Below are positions 26,074 through 34,868 of a stretch of 64,000 bases of DNA, piece after piece (the stretch's first letter is position 1; the number at the start of each line of letters is the position of its first letter). The DNA is from Cupriavidus necator. Lineage in GTDB: Bacteria; Pseudomonadota; Gammaproteobacteria; Burkholderiales; Burkholderiaceae. The notes below the pieces were generated by a model, which saw only the letters and a program-made list of their open reading frames with translations, made no database searches and was not told where the DNA came from. The stretch covers positions 3,162,001 through 3,226,000 of the forward strand of contig CP074381.1 in the NCBI GenBank assembly GCA_022041995.1, in the 5' to 3' direction. Position numbers and translations under genes: made by a program.

Positions 26074-26466
26074 ATGCCGGATCTTCGCAAGCCAGCACAT
26101 CAAACTGCCTGCCCGCACGGCAAGCGCCGCTGCACCAGCCGCCCCGCCGGCTTCGCCCTGCACGAAACGCTTTGCGCGCTGATCGTCGTGGCAGCCGGGC
26201 TGATGCCAATGATGGGGACGGCGCCGAAGGCGCTCGCCCACCTGCGCAAACTCGACGCCCTGGCCCAGGCTGCACGCCTCGCCGTGGAAATCACTGAGCT
26301 GGACACCGCGCAGCCGGCACTGCAAAGCGAGCGGCCAGACCTCTGGTCGAGCCGGTGCGGAAGCATCCCGGCGTTTCCGTGCCCCGATGGCGCGCGACTG
26401 ATCATGGCAGGACGGCTTGGCGGGCAGCCCGGCATACCCTCGATCGTCTTGTGGGTGCAGCCATGA
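26074..26466 (+). CDS. pilV: Type IV minor pilin, PilV-like
   Basis: A 130-residue prepilin-like protein with a 26-residue basic leader, the cleavage motif RPAG/FALHE (Glu at +5) and the hydrophobic helix TLCALIVVAAGLMPMM. Position at the head of a minor-pilin operon and the short, divergent helix fit PilV. Its stop overlaps the next gene's ATG (ATGA at 26463-26466). The globular domain is small, so the exact subtype is moderately certain. Confidence 0.7.
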   Translation: MPDLRKPAHQTACPHGKRRCTSRPAGFALHETLCALIVVAAGLMPMMGTAPKALAHLRKLDALAQAARLAVEITELDTAQPALQSERPDLWSSRCGSIPAFPCPDGARLIMAGRLGGQPGIPSIVLWVQP

Positions 26467-27377
26467 GGTGGCAATCATCCAAGGCGTTTTCGCTGATCGA
26501 ATTGCTGGTCGGGCTGATGCTTGGGCTGGTTGTCACTGCGGCAGCTATGGTGGCGTTCCAAGCCTCGCGCACCGCCTACCTCACCGCCACCGACCGCATT
26601 CTGCTCGAGGAACGCGGCCAGCGCGCACTGACCATCATCGCGTCGCTGCTGCGCCAGTCGGGCTGGCCTGGGGAGCCCATATCCGCCACCTCCAGCGCAG
26701 CATTGCCCGCCGTCAGCGGCGCCGACAACTGCGGCCAGCCCGCCATGGGTGCCATGCCGTCCTGCGGCAAATCCGGCATCGGCCGCAGCGACGCGCTGTT
26801 GGTACGCTTCAGCGGCAGCGCACTGACCACGGCACCGGCCCAACCGGACGAGACCATGGTCGACTGCAGCGGCTACGCGGTTGCTGCGCGCATGGACGGC
26901 GCCAATGCAAACAGTGGCTACGTCGCCACCAACGTCCTCTACGTCGCAGCAGGCAGCGATGGCGTGCCGCAACTGCTGTGCCGCTACCCGGCGCGCCGCA
27001 ATGGCGTGATCGACGGCATCGGCTGGACCTCCGGCGCGCTGATCCGCGGCATCGAGTCACTGCAGGTGCGCTACGGCCTGGATACAGACGGCGACGGCCG
27101 CGCGGACCGCTTCGAGACGGCATCCACGATCCAGCCACTGGGTGAATCCGCCTGGCATCGCGTGGTAGCCGTGCAGGTTGCCATTGCCGTGCGCGGCGAC
27201 CGGCCGGGATCCGCGGCGGCAAACCCGGGCCACAGCGCCGACCCGTTGCCAACGCCCGGCACCGCGGCCGGCGATCTGGCGCCGGCCGCGGCATCGCAGG
27301 CAGTCACCGCGCGCCGCGTCTTCGCCACCACGGTACGGCTGCGCAATGCGCCACGCTGCCAGGAGACACTGTGCTAG
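26463..27377 (+). CDS. pilW: Type IV pilus assembly protein PilW, Ala at the cleavage site
   Basis: A 304-residue minor pilin with N-terminal KAFSLIELLVGLMLGLVVTAAAMVAF. Glu+5 and the helix are canonical, but the residue before the cleaved Phe is Ala rather than Gly. The body (ERGQRALTIIASLLRQSGW, CRYPARRNG, IESLQVRYGLDTDGDGRADRF) matches PilW. Overlaps pilV (ATGA) and pilX (7 bases). PilW primes pilus assembly with the other minor pilins. Confidence 0.85.
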   Translation: MRWQSSKAFSLIELLVGLMLGLVVTAAAMVAFQASRTAYLTATDRILLEERGQRALTIIASLLRQSGWPGEPISATSSAALPAVSGADNCGQPAMGAMPSCGKSGIGRSDALLVRFSGSALTTAPAQPDETMVDCSGYAVAARMDGANANSGYVATNVLYVAAGSDGVPQLLCRYPARRNGVIDGIGWTSGALIRGIESLQVRYGLDTDGDGRADRFETASTIQPLGESAWHRVVAVQVAIAVRGDRPGSAAANPGHSADPLPTPGTAAGDLAPAAASQAVTARRVFATTVRLRNAPRCQETLC

Positions 27378-27991
27378 CCCGCCGCCACCTTTCATGCCGC
27401 CGCCAGTCAGGCGCCGTCACGCTGCTGCTTTGCGGCACGATGCTGCTGCTGGTCGTGCTGATCGCTGCCGGTGCGCTGCACATGCTGTTGTCGGGCCGGC
27501 AACTTGTCGTCATGCAGCTCGAACGCGAAATCGCCTTCCGGGCCGCCGAGGTCGCGTTGCTCGACGCCGAGGCGGACCTGCTCGCGGCAGCGGCATCGCC
27601 AGACATGACGGGCCGGCTCGACAACTGGCCAGCGCCCGGGCACTGCGGCAGCGGCCGTCAGGCCGGCCTGTGCCGGCCCGCGGTGGCAGGCCCGCCTGTA
27701 TGGCAGCCCTGGCTGCTGGCGGACACCAACGCGGGGGCCAACGCGGATGCGGTCGGCGTGCCGCTGGGCCGCTTTACCGGTGCGACGCTGCCGGAGCTGC
27801 CCGCTGGCACGCTCGGCACGCGGGAACTGCCGCGGTATGTCGCCGAGATCCTGGACGAAGCACCGCCCGGCTACAGCGCCCCGGACACCGCTTCCGCCAC
27901 CACGCTGGCGCCCCGGATCCGGATCACGGCCATCGGGTTCGGCCGCAGCCGCGCCGTGCGCGCGGTGGTCCAGAGTGTGTTCCAGCCATGA
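27371..27991 (+). CDS. pilX: Type IV pilus assembly protein PilX
   Basis: A 206-residue protein with leader and helix RRQSGAVTLLLCGTMLLLVVLIAAGAL; like typical PilX/GspK proteins it lacks Glu+5. The stretch QLEREIAFRAAEVALLDAEADL is characteristic of PilX. It starts with GTG at 27371 behind AGGAG, inside the end of pilW, and its TGA overlaps the following ATG. Confidence 0.82.
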   Translation: MLARRHLSCRRQSGAVTLLLCGTMLLLVVLIAAGALHMLLSGRQLVVMQLEREIAFRAAEVALLDAEADLLAAAASPDMTGRLDNWPAPGHCGSGRQAGLCRPAVAGPPVWQPWLLADTNAGANADAVGVPLGRFTGATLPELPAGTLGTRELPRYVAEILDEAPPGYSAPDTASATTLAPRIRITAIGFGRSRAVRAVVQSVFQP

Positions 27992-29841
27992 ATCGCCGCG
28001 CCGTCGTTGCCCTCGCCTGTCTTGCCATGACCTTCGCGCCGGGGTTCGCTGCCACCGGCTCCGAAGCAGGCCGGCTGCCATTGGCTTACCGGACCACGGA
28101 CGGCGCGTATCCGTGGACCGGGCGCTTGTTCGCTGTCGGCTGGCAAGGATCGGCGCCGGCGCTGCCGCCTGCATTATGGGAAGCCGGCGAGCGCCTCGAC
28201 CGCCAGCCCGTTGCATCGCGCCGGATCTTCACGTCCTCAGCGCCGACGGGCGCAGCGCCGCCGCACGCCATACCGCTGCAGTGGGACGCGATCGACGCGG
28301 CTTTCCGGGACACCGATAGCGTGGACACGCTGAAGCGCCTTGACCGCTCCCATCTCGAATGGCTGCGCGGCGACCGTACCCAGGCGGGTCTGCGGCCGCG
28401 CGACACGCGGCTCGGCAACGCGGCAGGCGCCCGTGCGCGGGTGGTGGCGCCGCCAGCCTGGGCGCCCGGCAAACCCGGCCACACCGGCTTTCGCCTGCGC
28501 TACGGCCTGCGCCCGAATATGGCCTGGCTGGGCACCAACGATGGCCTGCTGCACGGGTTCGATGCCGCGACCGGAGAAGAGCGCGCCGCCTATCTGCCAG
28601 GGGTGCTGTTGCCCTACGCCGCCGCCATGCCGGCGGCCGGCGCACCGCTGGTGCCCGCGCCCTGCCCCCGCCCGGAAGCGCAGGACGTGACGGTCCGCGG
28701 CGAATGGCGCACCGTCTTGCTGTGCGGCGTCCCTGGCAGTGCCGGGGCCGGCAATCCCGCAGCAGCCTTTGCGCTTGACGTTTCGGATCCCGACGGTCCG
28801 ATGCCCTTCACGTTGTTATGGGAGCTCGCCGCCACTGACACATTGCCACTGTCCGCACGCGGCCCGGTGCGTGCGGCCGGCGTGCCTGGCCAGGACGGAT
28901 TGCGCTGGTACGCAGTGATGACACTGGCTGCCACCACCAATGACAAGTCGATGGCAGCCCGTTCCGGCCTCGCGCTGCTGCCGCTCGACAAGCCTGCCGG
29001 CGCGGCATGGGCCGGCCAGCATGCCATCCGCACCCTGCCATTGCCAGAGCGGGGCTGCCAGGGCAATCCGGCGACCGGCAACCTCGTTGCGGTCAGCGTG
29101 CTGTCCGACATGACAGGCGCTGCACGCACCGTGTATGCGACGGACGATGCCGGCCAGCTATGGCGATTCCCGCTCGCGGATGCGCCGCCATCAGGCAGCG
29201 CGGCCGCCGCGTCGTGCCTGCACAGGATAAAGGGGCCAACGCAGCCACTCACGGAAGAGCCGCCGGTGCTGCTGGGCGCCACGACGGCGCCGGTGGTGGT
29301 CTATGGCGCGGGCAACGAACTCGCGGCAATACCGGACCGCTCGGCCCCGCACGGCACCAGCCTGGTTCCAGTCATGACACAAGCCAGCGACGGCGGGCAC
29401 ATCCTGCGGGCGCAACCGGTCTCCGCCGACAGCGCCGGCTGGCATCTGACGCTGCCCAACCCCGGCGAGCAGGTCGTGCAGATCCAGGCCGTATTCCCGG
29501 GCTATCTGCTGTTCGTCACGCGCACGCCCGATGGCGCGCAACGGGCCTACCTGGTGCTGGCCGGGACCGGAGACTCCGTCGCCCAGGCCAGCAACGGCGA
29601 GCGCCTGCACGTCGCCACTGGCCATCTGTTGCCACCGGGTGCCAGCGTGTTCGTCACCGCCACCGAATTGCCGGCAACACCGGCGCAACCTGGCCTCGCC
29701 TCACGCCAGGCCCACGAGTTGTCGCTCTGGGCCGTCGATGGCAACGCCGCCACGCGCCTGTCGCACACACTGGCCAGCCGGCGCACCGGGCGCTTGCGCT
29801 GGCGCGAGATCGTCGGCCCGGCCCGGGAGGACCTGCCTTGA
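27988..29841 (+). CDS. Short PilY1-like pilus adhesin/assembly protein
   Basis: A 617-residue exported protein (signal peptide VVALACLAMTFAPGFAA) resembling only the C-terminal propeller part of PilY1: MAWLGTNDGLLHGFDAATGEERAAYLPG and VYATDDAGQLWRFPLAD are typical blades. The large N-terminal von Willebrand-like region of full PilY1 (over 1000 residues) is missing. The usual Asp-rich calcium loop before VYAxDxxGxLWRF reads SDMTGAARTVYATDD, without the D-x-D-x-D pattern. Position between pilX and a pilE-like gene supports the assignment. Overlaps pilX by ATGA and the next gene by TTGA. Confidence 0.8.
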   Translation: MNRRAVVALACLAMTFAPGFAATGSEAGRLPLAYRTTDGAYPWTGRLFAVGWQGSAPALPPALWEAGERLDRQPVASRRIFTSSAPTGAAPPHAIPLQWDAIDAAFRDTDSVDTLKRLDRSHLEWLRGDRTQAGLRPRDTRLGNAAGARARVVAPPAWAPGKPGHTGFRLRYGLRPNMAWLGTNDGLLHGFDAATGEERAAYLPGVLLPYAAAMPAAGAPLVPAPCPRPEAQDVTVRGEWRTVLLCGVPGSAGAGNPAAAFALDVSDPDGPMPFTLLWELAATDTLPLSARGPVRAAGVPGQDGLRWYAVMTLAATTNDKSMAARSGLALLPLDKPAGAAWAGQHAIRTLPLPERGCQGNPATGNLVAVSVLSDMTGAARTVYATDDAGQLWRFPLADAPPSGSAAAASCLHRIKGPTQPLTEEPPVLLGATTAPVVVYGAGNELAAIPDRSAPHGTSLVPVMTQASDGGHILRAQPVSADSAGWHLTLPNPGEQVVQIQAVFPGYLLFVTRTPDGAQRAYLVLAGTGDSVAQASNGERLHVATGHLLPPGASVFVTATELPATPAQPGLASRQAHELSLWAVDGNAATRLSHTLASRRTGRLRWREIVGPAREDLP

Positions 29842-30296
29842 CCGCCGCCACACCCGCGTGCCAGCGCTGCAACGGCTTCAGCCTGGTCGAGCTTGCGGCG
29901 GCACTGGCCATCCTGGCCATCCTCGCGAGCCTTGCCGTGCCCGCGTGGCACGGCTACCTGATGCGGGGATGGCGCGCCCAGGCGCGTGCTGCCCTGACGG
30001 CATCGATGCTGCAACTGGAGCGGCACGCCGTCGGCGCCATGACGTTTGCCGCGGCGTTGGATGCCGAAGCGCCGGCCGGGGAATGGCCGCTCCCGGTACC
30101 GGCTGCCGGCACCGTGCGCCATCTGGTGACGGCGGCACCCTGCCCGCAAGCCGCCCTGGATGCCTGCGTCGAATTGCGGGCCATCCCGCAGCAGTCCGAC
30201 CCCGAGTGCGGAGTGCTGATCCTGCGCAGTACCGGCCAGTGGCTGTCGCTGCCCGAAGGCGAGGCCGTGGCACGGCCGCTTCCGGCGCATTGCTGA
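29838..30296 (+). CDS. pilE: Type IV minor pilin, PilE-like
   Basis: A 152-residue prepilin: leader ending RCNG, cleavage before FSLVELAAALAILAILASLAVPAWHGYLMRG. The C-terminal part has three cysteines (TAAPCPQ, DACVELR, PECGVL). Initiation at TTG (29838), overlapping the PilY1-like stop as TTGA and preceded by GGGAGG, is the only start that retains the leader. Same strand and operon as pilVWX. Confidence 0.82.
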   Translation: MTAATPACQRCNGFSLVELAAALAILAILASLAVPAWHGYLMRGWRAQARAALTASMLQLERHAVGAMTFAAALDAEAPAGEWPLPVPAAGTVRHLVTAAPCPQAALDACVELRAIPQQSDPECGVLILRSTGQWLSLPEGEAVARPLPAHC

Positions 30297-30306
30297 GACC
30301 AGGAAG

Positions 30307-30861
30307 ATGACCTGCGCGCCCCGCCGCCAGCATGGGCTGGCCCTGGTCGAACTGCTCACCGGCCTCGCCATCCTGGCGCTGCTGGCCAGCTCAGCCTATC
30401 CGGTATTCAGCGGCCTGCTGGCCCGCCAGCAAGTGTCGCTGGCAGCCGACCGGCTGGCGGCATCGCTGGCACTGGCGCGGGCCACGGCCCTGGCGCGGCG
30501 GGTCGAGGTGACCCTCCAGCCGCTGCCGGGCGAGACCACGCTGGACCGTGGCTGGCAGCTGGTCGTGGGGAATGCGCAACGTGGCGACCCGGAGCGCAGC
30601 GCCGTGCTGTCGGTCGTCGAGCCGGGCATGCCCTGCCTGTGGGTCACGCTGCGCCAGACCGCCCGCGGCACGAATGTGCTGAAATTCCTGCCTGTGGGAT
30701 ACTCTCGATCTGAGCAAGGCGGTTTCCAGGCCGCTACTTTCACGCTCGGCTGCCGTGGGGAGCAGCGGCAAGTCAGGCTGGGCGCGCAGGGACGTATCCG
30801 ACTCTGCACACCCGGCCGCGACGCTGACTGCGATGCGACGGACTCCTCCGGACCACCATAA
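30307..30861 (+). CDS. fimT: Type IV minor pilin FimT/GspH-like
   Basis: A 184-residue GspH/FimT protein: RQHG/LALVELLTGLAILALLASSAYPVFSGL at the N terminus, then the family's LAADRLAASLALARATALARRVEVTL and WQLVVGNA. Two late cysteines (LGCRGEQR, RLCTPG) suggest a disulfide. Last gene of the pilin operon; its end lies 52 bases before the ribD ATG, so read-through into ribD is possible. Confidence 0.82.
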   Translation: MTCAPRRQHGLALVELLTGLAILALLASSAYPVFSGLLARQQVSLAADRLAASLALARATALARRVEVTLQPLPGETTLDRGWQLVVGNAQRGDPERSAVLSVVEPGMPCLWVTLRQTARGTNVLKFLPVGYSRSEQGGFQAATFTLGCRGEQRQVRLGAQGRIRLCTPGRDADCDATDSSGPP

Positions 30862-30913
30862 CCCGGCAGCCCTGTATTCCAGATCGCTGCGCCAAGGCAA
30901 ACGCAACCGCCGA

Positions 30914-32029
30914 ATGTTTTCCGATACCGACCACGCCGCCATGCAACAGGCCCTTGCGCTCGCCGCGCGGGGCATGTTCATCACCACGCCCAACCCGCGC
31001 GTCGGCTGCGTGCTCGTCAAGGATGGCCAGGTCATCGGCCAGGGGTTCACCCAGCCGGCCGGGCAGGACCATGCCGAGATCCAGGCGATGAAGGACGCGC
31101 TGGCGCGCGGGCTGGACCCGGCCGGCGCCACCGCCTATGTCACGCTGGAGCCGTGCAGCCATTTCGGGCGCACGCCGCCGTGCGCCGATGCGCTGGTGCG
31201 CGCGGGCGTGACGCGTGTGGTGGCGGCCATGGAGGACCCCAACCCGTCGGTGTCCGGGCGCGGCCTGCAGCGGTTGCGCGAAGCCGGCGTCGATGTGCGC
31301 TGCGGCCTGCTGGAAAAGGAAGCGCGCGACCTGAATATCGGCTTCGTCTCACGCATGACGCGCGGGCTGCCGTGGGTGCGCGTCAAGGTGGCGGCATCGA
31401 TGGACGGAGGCACCGCGCTGCATGACGGCACCAGCCAGTGGATCACCGGCCAGGCCGCGCGCGACGACGGCCATGCCTGGCGCGCACGTGCGTGCGCGAT
31501 CCTGACCGGCATCGGCACCGTGCGCGACGACAACCCCGCGCTGACGGTGCGGGCCATCGCCACGCCGCGCCAGCCGCAGCGGGTGCTGGTCGATTCGCGG
31601 CTGGAGGTCCCGCTGGACGCGCAGATCCTGACGCCGGACACCAGCGAGTTGGCCAAGCCGGTGCTGGTGTTCTGCGCGGTGGAGGACCGGCAACGCCAGC
31701 GCGCACTGGAAAGCCGTGGCGCCGAAGTCGTCGTCCTGCCCAACCCGCACGGCAAGGTCGAGTTGCGCCGCATGCTGGAAGAACTCGGCCGGCGCGGCAT
31801 CAATGAGCTGCACGTGGAGGCCGGCTTCAAGCTCAATGGTTCACTGGTGCGCGAGCATTGCGCCGACGAGCTGCTGATCTACCTCGCGCCCAAGCTGCTG
31901 GGCGATGCCCAGGGCATGTTCAACCTGCCGCCGCTGGCGCGGCTGCAGGATGCCGCGCAGTTCCGCTGGCATGAGATCCGGCAGATCGGCGACGACCTGC
32001 GGCTGATCGCCCGGCGCAACGACGCATAG
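30914..32029 (+). CDS. ribD: Bifunctional riboflavin deaminase/reductase RibD
   Basis: A 371-residue two-domain enzyme for the second and third steps of riboflavin synthesis. The N-terminal deaminase carries the zinc motifs GQDHAEIQAM and PCSHFGRTPPCADAL. The C-terminal NADPH reductase begins about residue 150 (LPWVRVKVAASMDGGTALHDGTSQWITG) and includes LTGIGTVRDDNPALTVR. ATG 30914 matches the family start; the frame is also open upstream within fimT. Followed by ribE. Confidence 0.95.
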   Translation: MFSDTDHAAMQQALALAARGMFITTPNPRVGCVLVKDGQVIGQGFTQPAGQDHAEIQAMKDALARGLDPAGATAYVTLEPCSHFGRTPPCADALVRAGVTRVVAAMEDPNPSVSGRGLQRLREAGVDVRCGLLEKEARDLNIGFVSRMTRGLPWVRVKVAASMDGGTALHDGTSQWITGQAARDDGHAWRARACAILTGIGTVRDDNPALTVRAIATPRQPQRVLVDSRLEVPLDAQILTPDTSELAKPVLVFCAVEDRQRQRALESRGAEVVVLPNPHGKVELRRMLEELGRRGINELHVEAGFKLNGSLVREHCADELLIYLAPKLLGDAQGMFNLPPLARLQDAAQFRWHEIRQIGDDLRLIARRNDA

Positions 32030-32089
32030 AGCGGCACATACCGGCACCGCGTATCCAGATTCCAAATACCCAAAGCAGAAGACACCACC

Positions 32090-32710
32090 ATGTTTACAGG
32101 CATTGTCGCGGCAGTCGGCCGCATTGATTCCGTTACCCCGCTGGGTGCCGCCGATGCCGGCGTGCGCTTGCATATCGCCGCGGGCGGGCTGGACCTGTCG
32201 GACGTCATCATCGGTGACAGCATCGCCATCCAGGGCGCCTGCATGACCGTGATCGCCATGGCGCCCGACAGTTTCGACGTCGAAGTCTCGCGCGAGTCGC
32301 TGGACAAGACCGTGGGGCTGGCGAGCACCGGCCGCGTCAACCTGGAAAAGGCTCTGCGCCTGGCCGACCGCCTGGGCGGCCACCTGGTGTCCGGGCACGT
32401 CGATGGTCTGGGCGAAGTCGTGCACTTCGCGCCGGTAGGCGAATCGCATGAACTGCGCATCCGCGCCCCGCGCGAGCTGGCACGCTACCTGGCCTACAAG
32501 GGCTCGGTCGTGGTGAATGGTGTGTCGCTGACCGTCAACCGCGTCAATGACGAAGCCGACGGCTGCGTGTTCTCCATCAACCTGATCCCGCACACCGTGG
32601 AAGTCACCACGCTGCAGGAACTCAAGCCGGGCGCACGCGTGAACCTGGAGATCGACCTGATCGCCCGCTATGTGGAGCGGATGCTGTCGACCGCGCAGGC
32701 CCCCGCGTAA
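32090..32710 (+). CDS. ribE: Riboflavin synthase alpha chain
   Basis: A 206-residue riboflavin synthase with two lumazine-binding repeats: MFTGIVAAVGRIDSV...SIAIQGACMTVIA and LGGHLVSGHVDGLGEV...VVVNGVSLTVNRV. It dismutates two lumazines to riboflavin. Lies 60 bases after ribD. Gene naming follows the ribE (alpha chain) convention. Confidence 0.96.
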   Translation: MFTGIVAAVGRIDSVTPLGAADAGVRLHIAAGGLDLSDVIIGDSIAIQGACMTVIAMAPDSFDVEVSRESLDKTVGLASTGRVNLEKALRLADRLGGHLVSGHVDGLGEVVHFAPVGESHELRIRAPRELARYLAYKGSVVVNGVSLTVNRVNDEADGCVFSINLIPHTVEVTTLQELKPGARVNLEIDLIARYVERMLSTAQAPA

Positions 32711-32719
32711 TACCGCGGG

Positions 32720-32962
32720 CTACTTGCCCTCGTCGGGCACGTTATAGGCCTCGCGCAGCTTGTCGGTGAAGGGGCGCAGCGCTTCCACGCAGGCGCTGCT
32801 GTTGCCGCCTTCCATCGTGGACAGGCTCCAGTTGCAGCCGCCGGCGTCCGGCGCGTGCCAGACCACATCGCCAAAGCAGGCGCCCTCGCAGGCGGCAAAC
32901 TTCGACTGCTCGGCGCGTACCAGGGCACGCAGTTCGGCCTTGTTCTTGATCTGCCTCGACAT
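32720..32962 (-). CDS. Small conserved-looking hypothetical protein
   Basis: An 80-residue soluble protein with N-terminal MSRQIKNKAELRALVRAEQSKF, a Cys pair (AACEGACFGD) and an aromatic section (DVVWHAPDAGGCNWSL); a fourth Cys is in SSACVEAL. ATG 32962 follows AGGGAGA. Four cysteines and well-ordered charge suggest a real folded protein, perhaps metal-binding, but no family could be recognised. Convergent with ribE, nine bases apart. Confidence 0.6.
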   Translation of the reverse strand: MSRQIKNKAELRALVRAEQSKFAACEGACFGDVVWHAPDAGGCNWSLSTMEGGNSSACVEALRPFTDKLREAYNVPDEGK

Positions 32963-33427
32963 CTTTGTCTCCCTTTGTTGTGCAAAGTCTGCTGGCGCGA
33001 TCGGGCTGGCGCCCTGATCTGAAGTCCGGACCGCCGCTTGCCAGCGCGGCGGCATTCAGGGCTGGGCGTGCCCTTTTGTCGCGAGCATACGCTGACAACC
33101 CCCTCCTGTGGCAATTTGCTTGCGCCGTCGCCCCCGGGAAAGTGCGCCGCGCGGAGCCCGGCAGCTTTGTTGTAAGTCAGCTGGTTCCTGCAACGCCCGA
33201 GGCCTAGAATGATGTGGGAGCGCTTGCAGTCCATGTATGCCCACAGGCGCTCGCCACTCGTTCCCGGGCCTCCCCCTCGACAACGTCTAGCACCGGTGAC
33301 TGCTGAAGTCACTCACGGGGACCACCTGGACCCTCATGCCCCCCTGCCCGCCGCGCCGCGCGCTCGTTCGCGAGCTGGCGCTCCCGCCGTTGCTTTCAAC
33401 TGCCGGCCGGATTGCTGCCCGGCACCC
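32963..33427. other. Long intergenic region with no recognised gene
   Basis: A 465-base gap between the divergent 80-residue gene and the next plus-strand gene. Open frames here have no family-like sequence. TAGAAT at 33205-33210 could be a -10 box but no suitable -35 box is at the right distance. Nothing else was recognised. Confidence 0.4.
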
Positions 33428-33724
33428 ATGAAGGAAACCACCGTGCCCGACCCCACCGCCAGAATCCTGTATCAGCGACTTCCGGCCACGCGCCTGCTGC
33501 GTGACCGGCACCCTACTGCGCCGATGCGCGCGCGCCTGGGCTTTGTGCGCCTGGCCGCGACCCACCTGCACCGTGCCGCCACCCTGCTGATCGACTGGGA
33601 CCAGGCCGTGGGCAACGGATGGCCGCGGCTGCAGTCGCCGTCCTCCCCCCTGGCGAAAACATTCCGGCGCCCAGGCGCCCGGCGTTTCGCAGGCTTTCCG
33701 TGGTCCAGCGGCAAATGGACCTGA
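33428..33724 (+). CDS. Hypothetical small basic protein
   Basis: A possible 98-residue, Arg-rich protein (LPATRLLRDRHPTAPMRARLGFVRLAATHLHRAATLLIDWDQAVGNGW). No ribosome site precedes ATG 33428 and no family was recognised. It lies 13 bases before another hypothetical gene on the same strand. Could be a chance open frame in high-GC sequence. Confidence 0.3.
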   Translation: MKETTVPDPTARILYQRLPATRLLRDRHPTAPMRARLGFVRLAATHLHRAATLLIDWDQAVGNGWPRLQSPSSPLAKTFRRPGARRFAGFPWSSGKWT

Positions 33725-33737
33725 CACCAAACGAGGC

Positions 33738-34331
33738 ATGACCATGCGCAGCCTGCTGTATTTCCGGCTGAACGACATTGCCGCGGCAAGGCGCGCGCAC
33801 GCGCAGCTTGGCGAGCTGGCCGCGACTCCCGCACGCATCGACGGGCCATGGTTCTTCCAGCGCGACGACCAGCCGGCCGAAGGCCTGCCCGCGCCCCACG
33901 CGGCGCAGATCACATATCGCAATGAAGTCGCGGCGGCCGGCCTGACCGCCGGCGCACTGGTGGTGGCCTGGATCCTGTTCCGCTACGGCACGCCGGCCAA
34001 CGCGGCCGCGGGCTTCATGGCCTACTTTGGCGGCATGGCGCTTGGCGCCGTGATCGGCCGGTGGCTGGGCAGCGTGATCGGTGCCGGGATCATGCGCGCC
34101 GGCCTGAGGCGGCAGAAGCGGCAAATGTCGGCAGGCCAGCTGATGATGATCTGCGCGTGCGATCCGCACACAAAGGGGCGGATCTGCGAGATCGCCCAGG
34201 ATGCCGGCGCCGCCGCCATCGACCCGCAAGATGGCCGGCTGCCGCTGCGCGGCTGGCTGACGGACCGCCACTGGCCTGCCTGGCTTTCAGGCCATGGCCA
34301 GCGCGCTGCCCCACACAGGAAACACGCATGA
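33738..34331 (+). CDS. Hypothetical membrane protein with glycine-rich hairpin
   Basis: A 197-residue protein with a soluble N-terminal part (YFRLNDIAAARRAHAQL), then two close hydrophobic segments rich in Gly and Ala (VAAAGLTAGALVVAWILF and AAGFMAYFGGMALGAVIGRWLGSVIGAGI, a glycine-zipper pattern), and a soluble tail with the motif SAGQLMMICACD. ATG 33738 or the ATG six bases on could start it. It overlaps the next gene by ATGA. Function unknown. Confidence 0.6.
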   Translation: MTMRSLLYFRLNDIAAARRAHAQLGELAATPARIDGPWFFQRDDQPAEGLPAPHAAQITYRNEVAAAGLTAGALVVAWILFRYGTPANAAAGFMAYFGGMALGAVIGRWLGSVIGAGIMRAGLRRQKRQMSAGQLMMICACDPHTKGRICEIAQDAGAAAIDPQDGRLPLRGWLTDRHWPAWLSGHGQRAAPHRKHA

Positions 34332-34573
34332 GCGAAAGTTTTTTCTATCAGCATTGCCACGTCGTCGTGACACTGGCCGAGGTCACCTTCGGCAAGTGGG
34401 AATGGACCTATGCGCTGGACGCGCATGCCAGTTTCACGAAACCCAACGCCGGCTTCCTCACGCGCGAGCTCGCGCTGGCTGACGCGACCCGCGCGGCCAG
34501 GGCGCGCATCGCCAGGACCTTGCGGCTGCGCGCCACAGGCCACGACGGCACACCGCTGGCCGCCGCGGCATAG
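34328..34573 (+). CDS. Small hypothetical protein coupled to the membrane protein
   Basis: An 81-residue protein (SESFFYQHCHVVVTLAEVTFGKWEWTYALD near the start, then a basic helix DATRAARARIARTLRLRATG). Its ATG overlaps the preceding TGA, which supports a real translated pair. No known domain recognised. Confidence 0.5.
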   Translation: MSESFFYQHCHVVVTLAEVTFGKWEWTYALDAHASFTKPNAGFLTRELALADATRAARARIARTLRLRATGHDGTPLAAAA

Positions 34574-34868
34574 GCTCCGGCCGAGCCCGGCACCGGCGCC
34601 CTGCCGGCAACGGGGCGGCCCATGGAGCACCGCTCTCCCCACCCGCTTCAGGCAGGCGCCGTACTTTCCGGTGCCATCGCCTCACGCGTTGCCTGCCTTG
34701 GCGTACAATACCCGGCTTGACTGGGCAACCTGCCGGGCGTATATGGCCTGGCCGGCCCGGCCCGACGCCCCGCCTCAGTCCGGCCGCTTTCAACCGCGGC
34801 CATGGTTCCTGCCCCAGCTATTCGCCGGTTTTTCGCTCGACTCGCCCCAATTTGCCGTTCAGCACGCC

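Noticed and set aside
34574..34868. FMN riboswitch upstream of ribB
   Set aside because: The conserved FMN-aptamer core sequences could not be found in this stretch.
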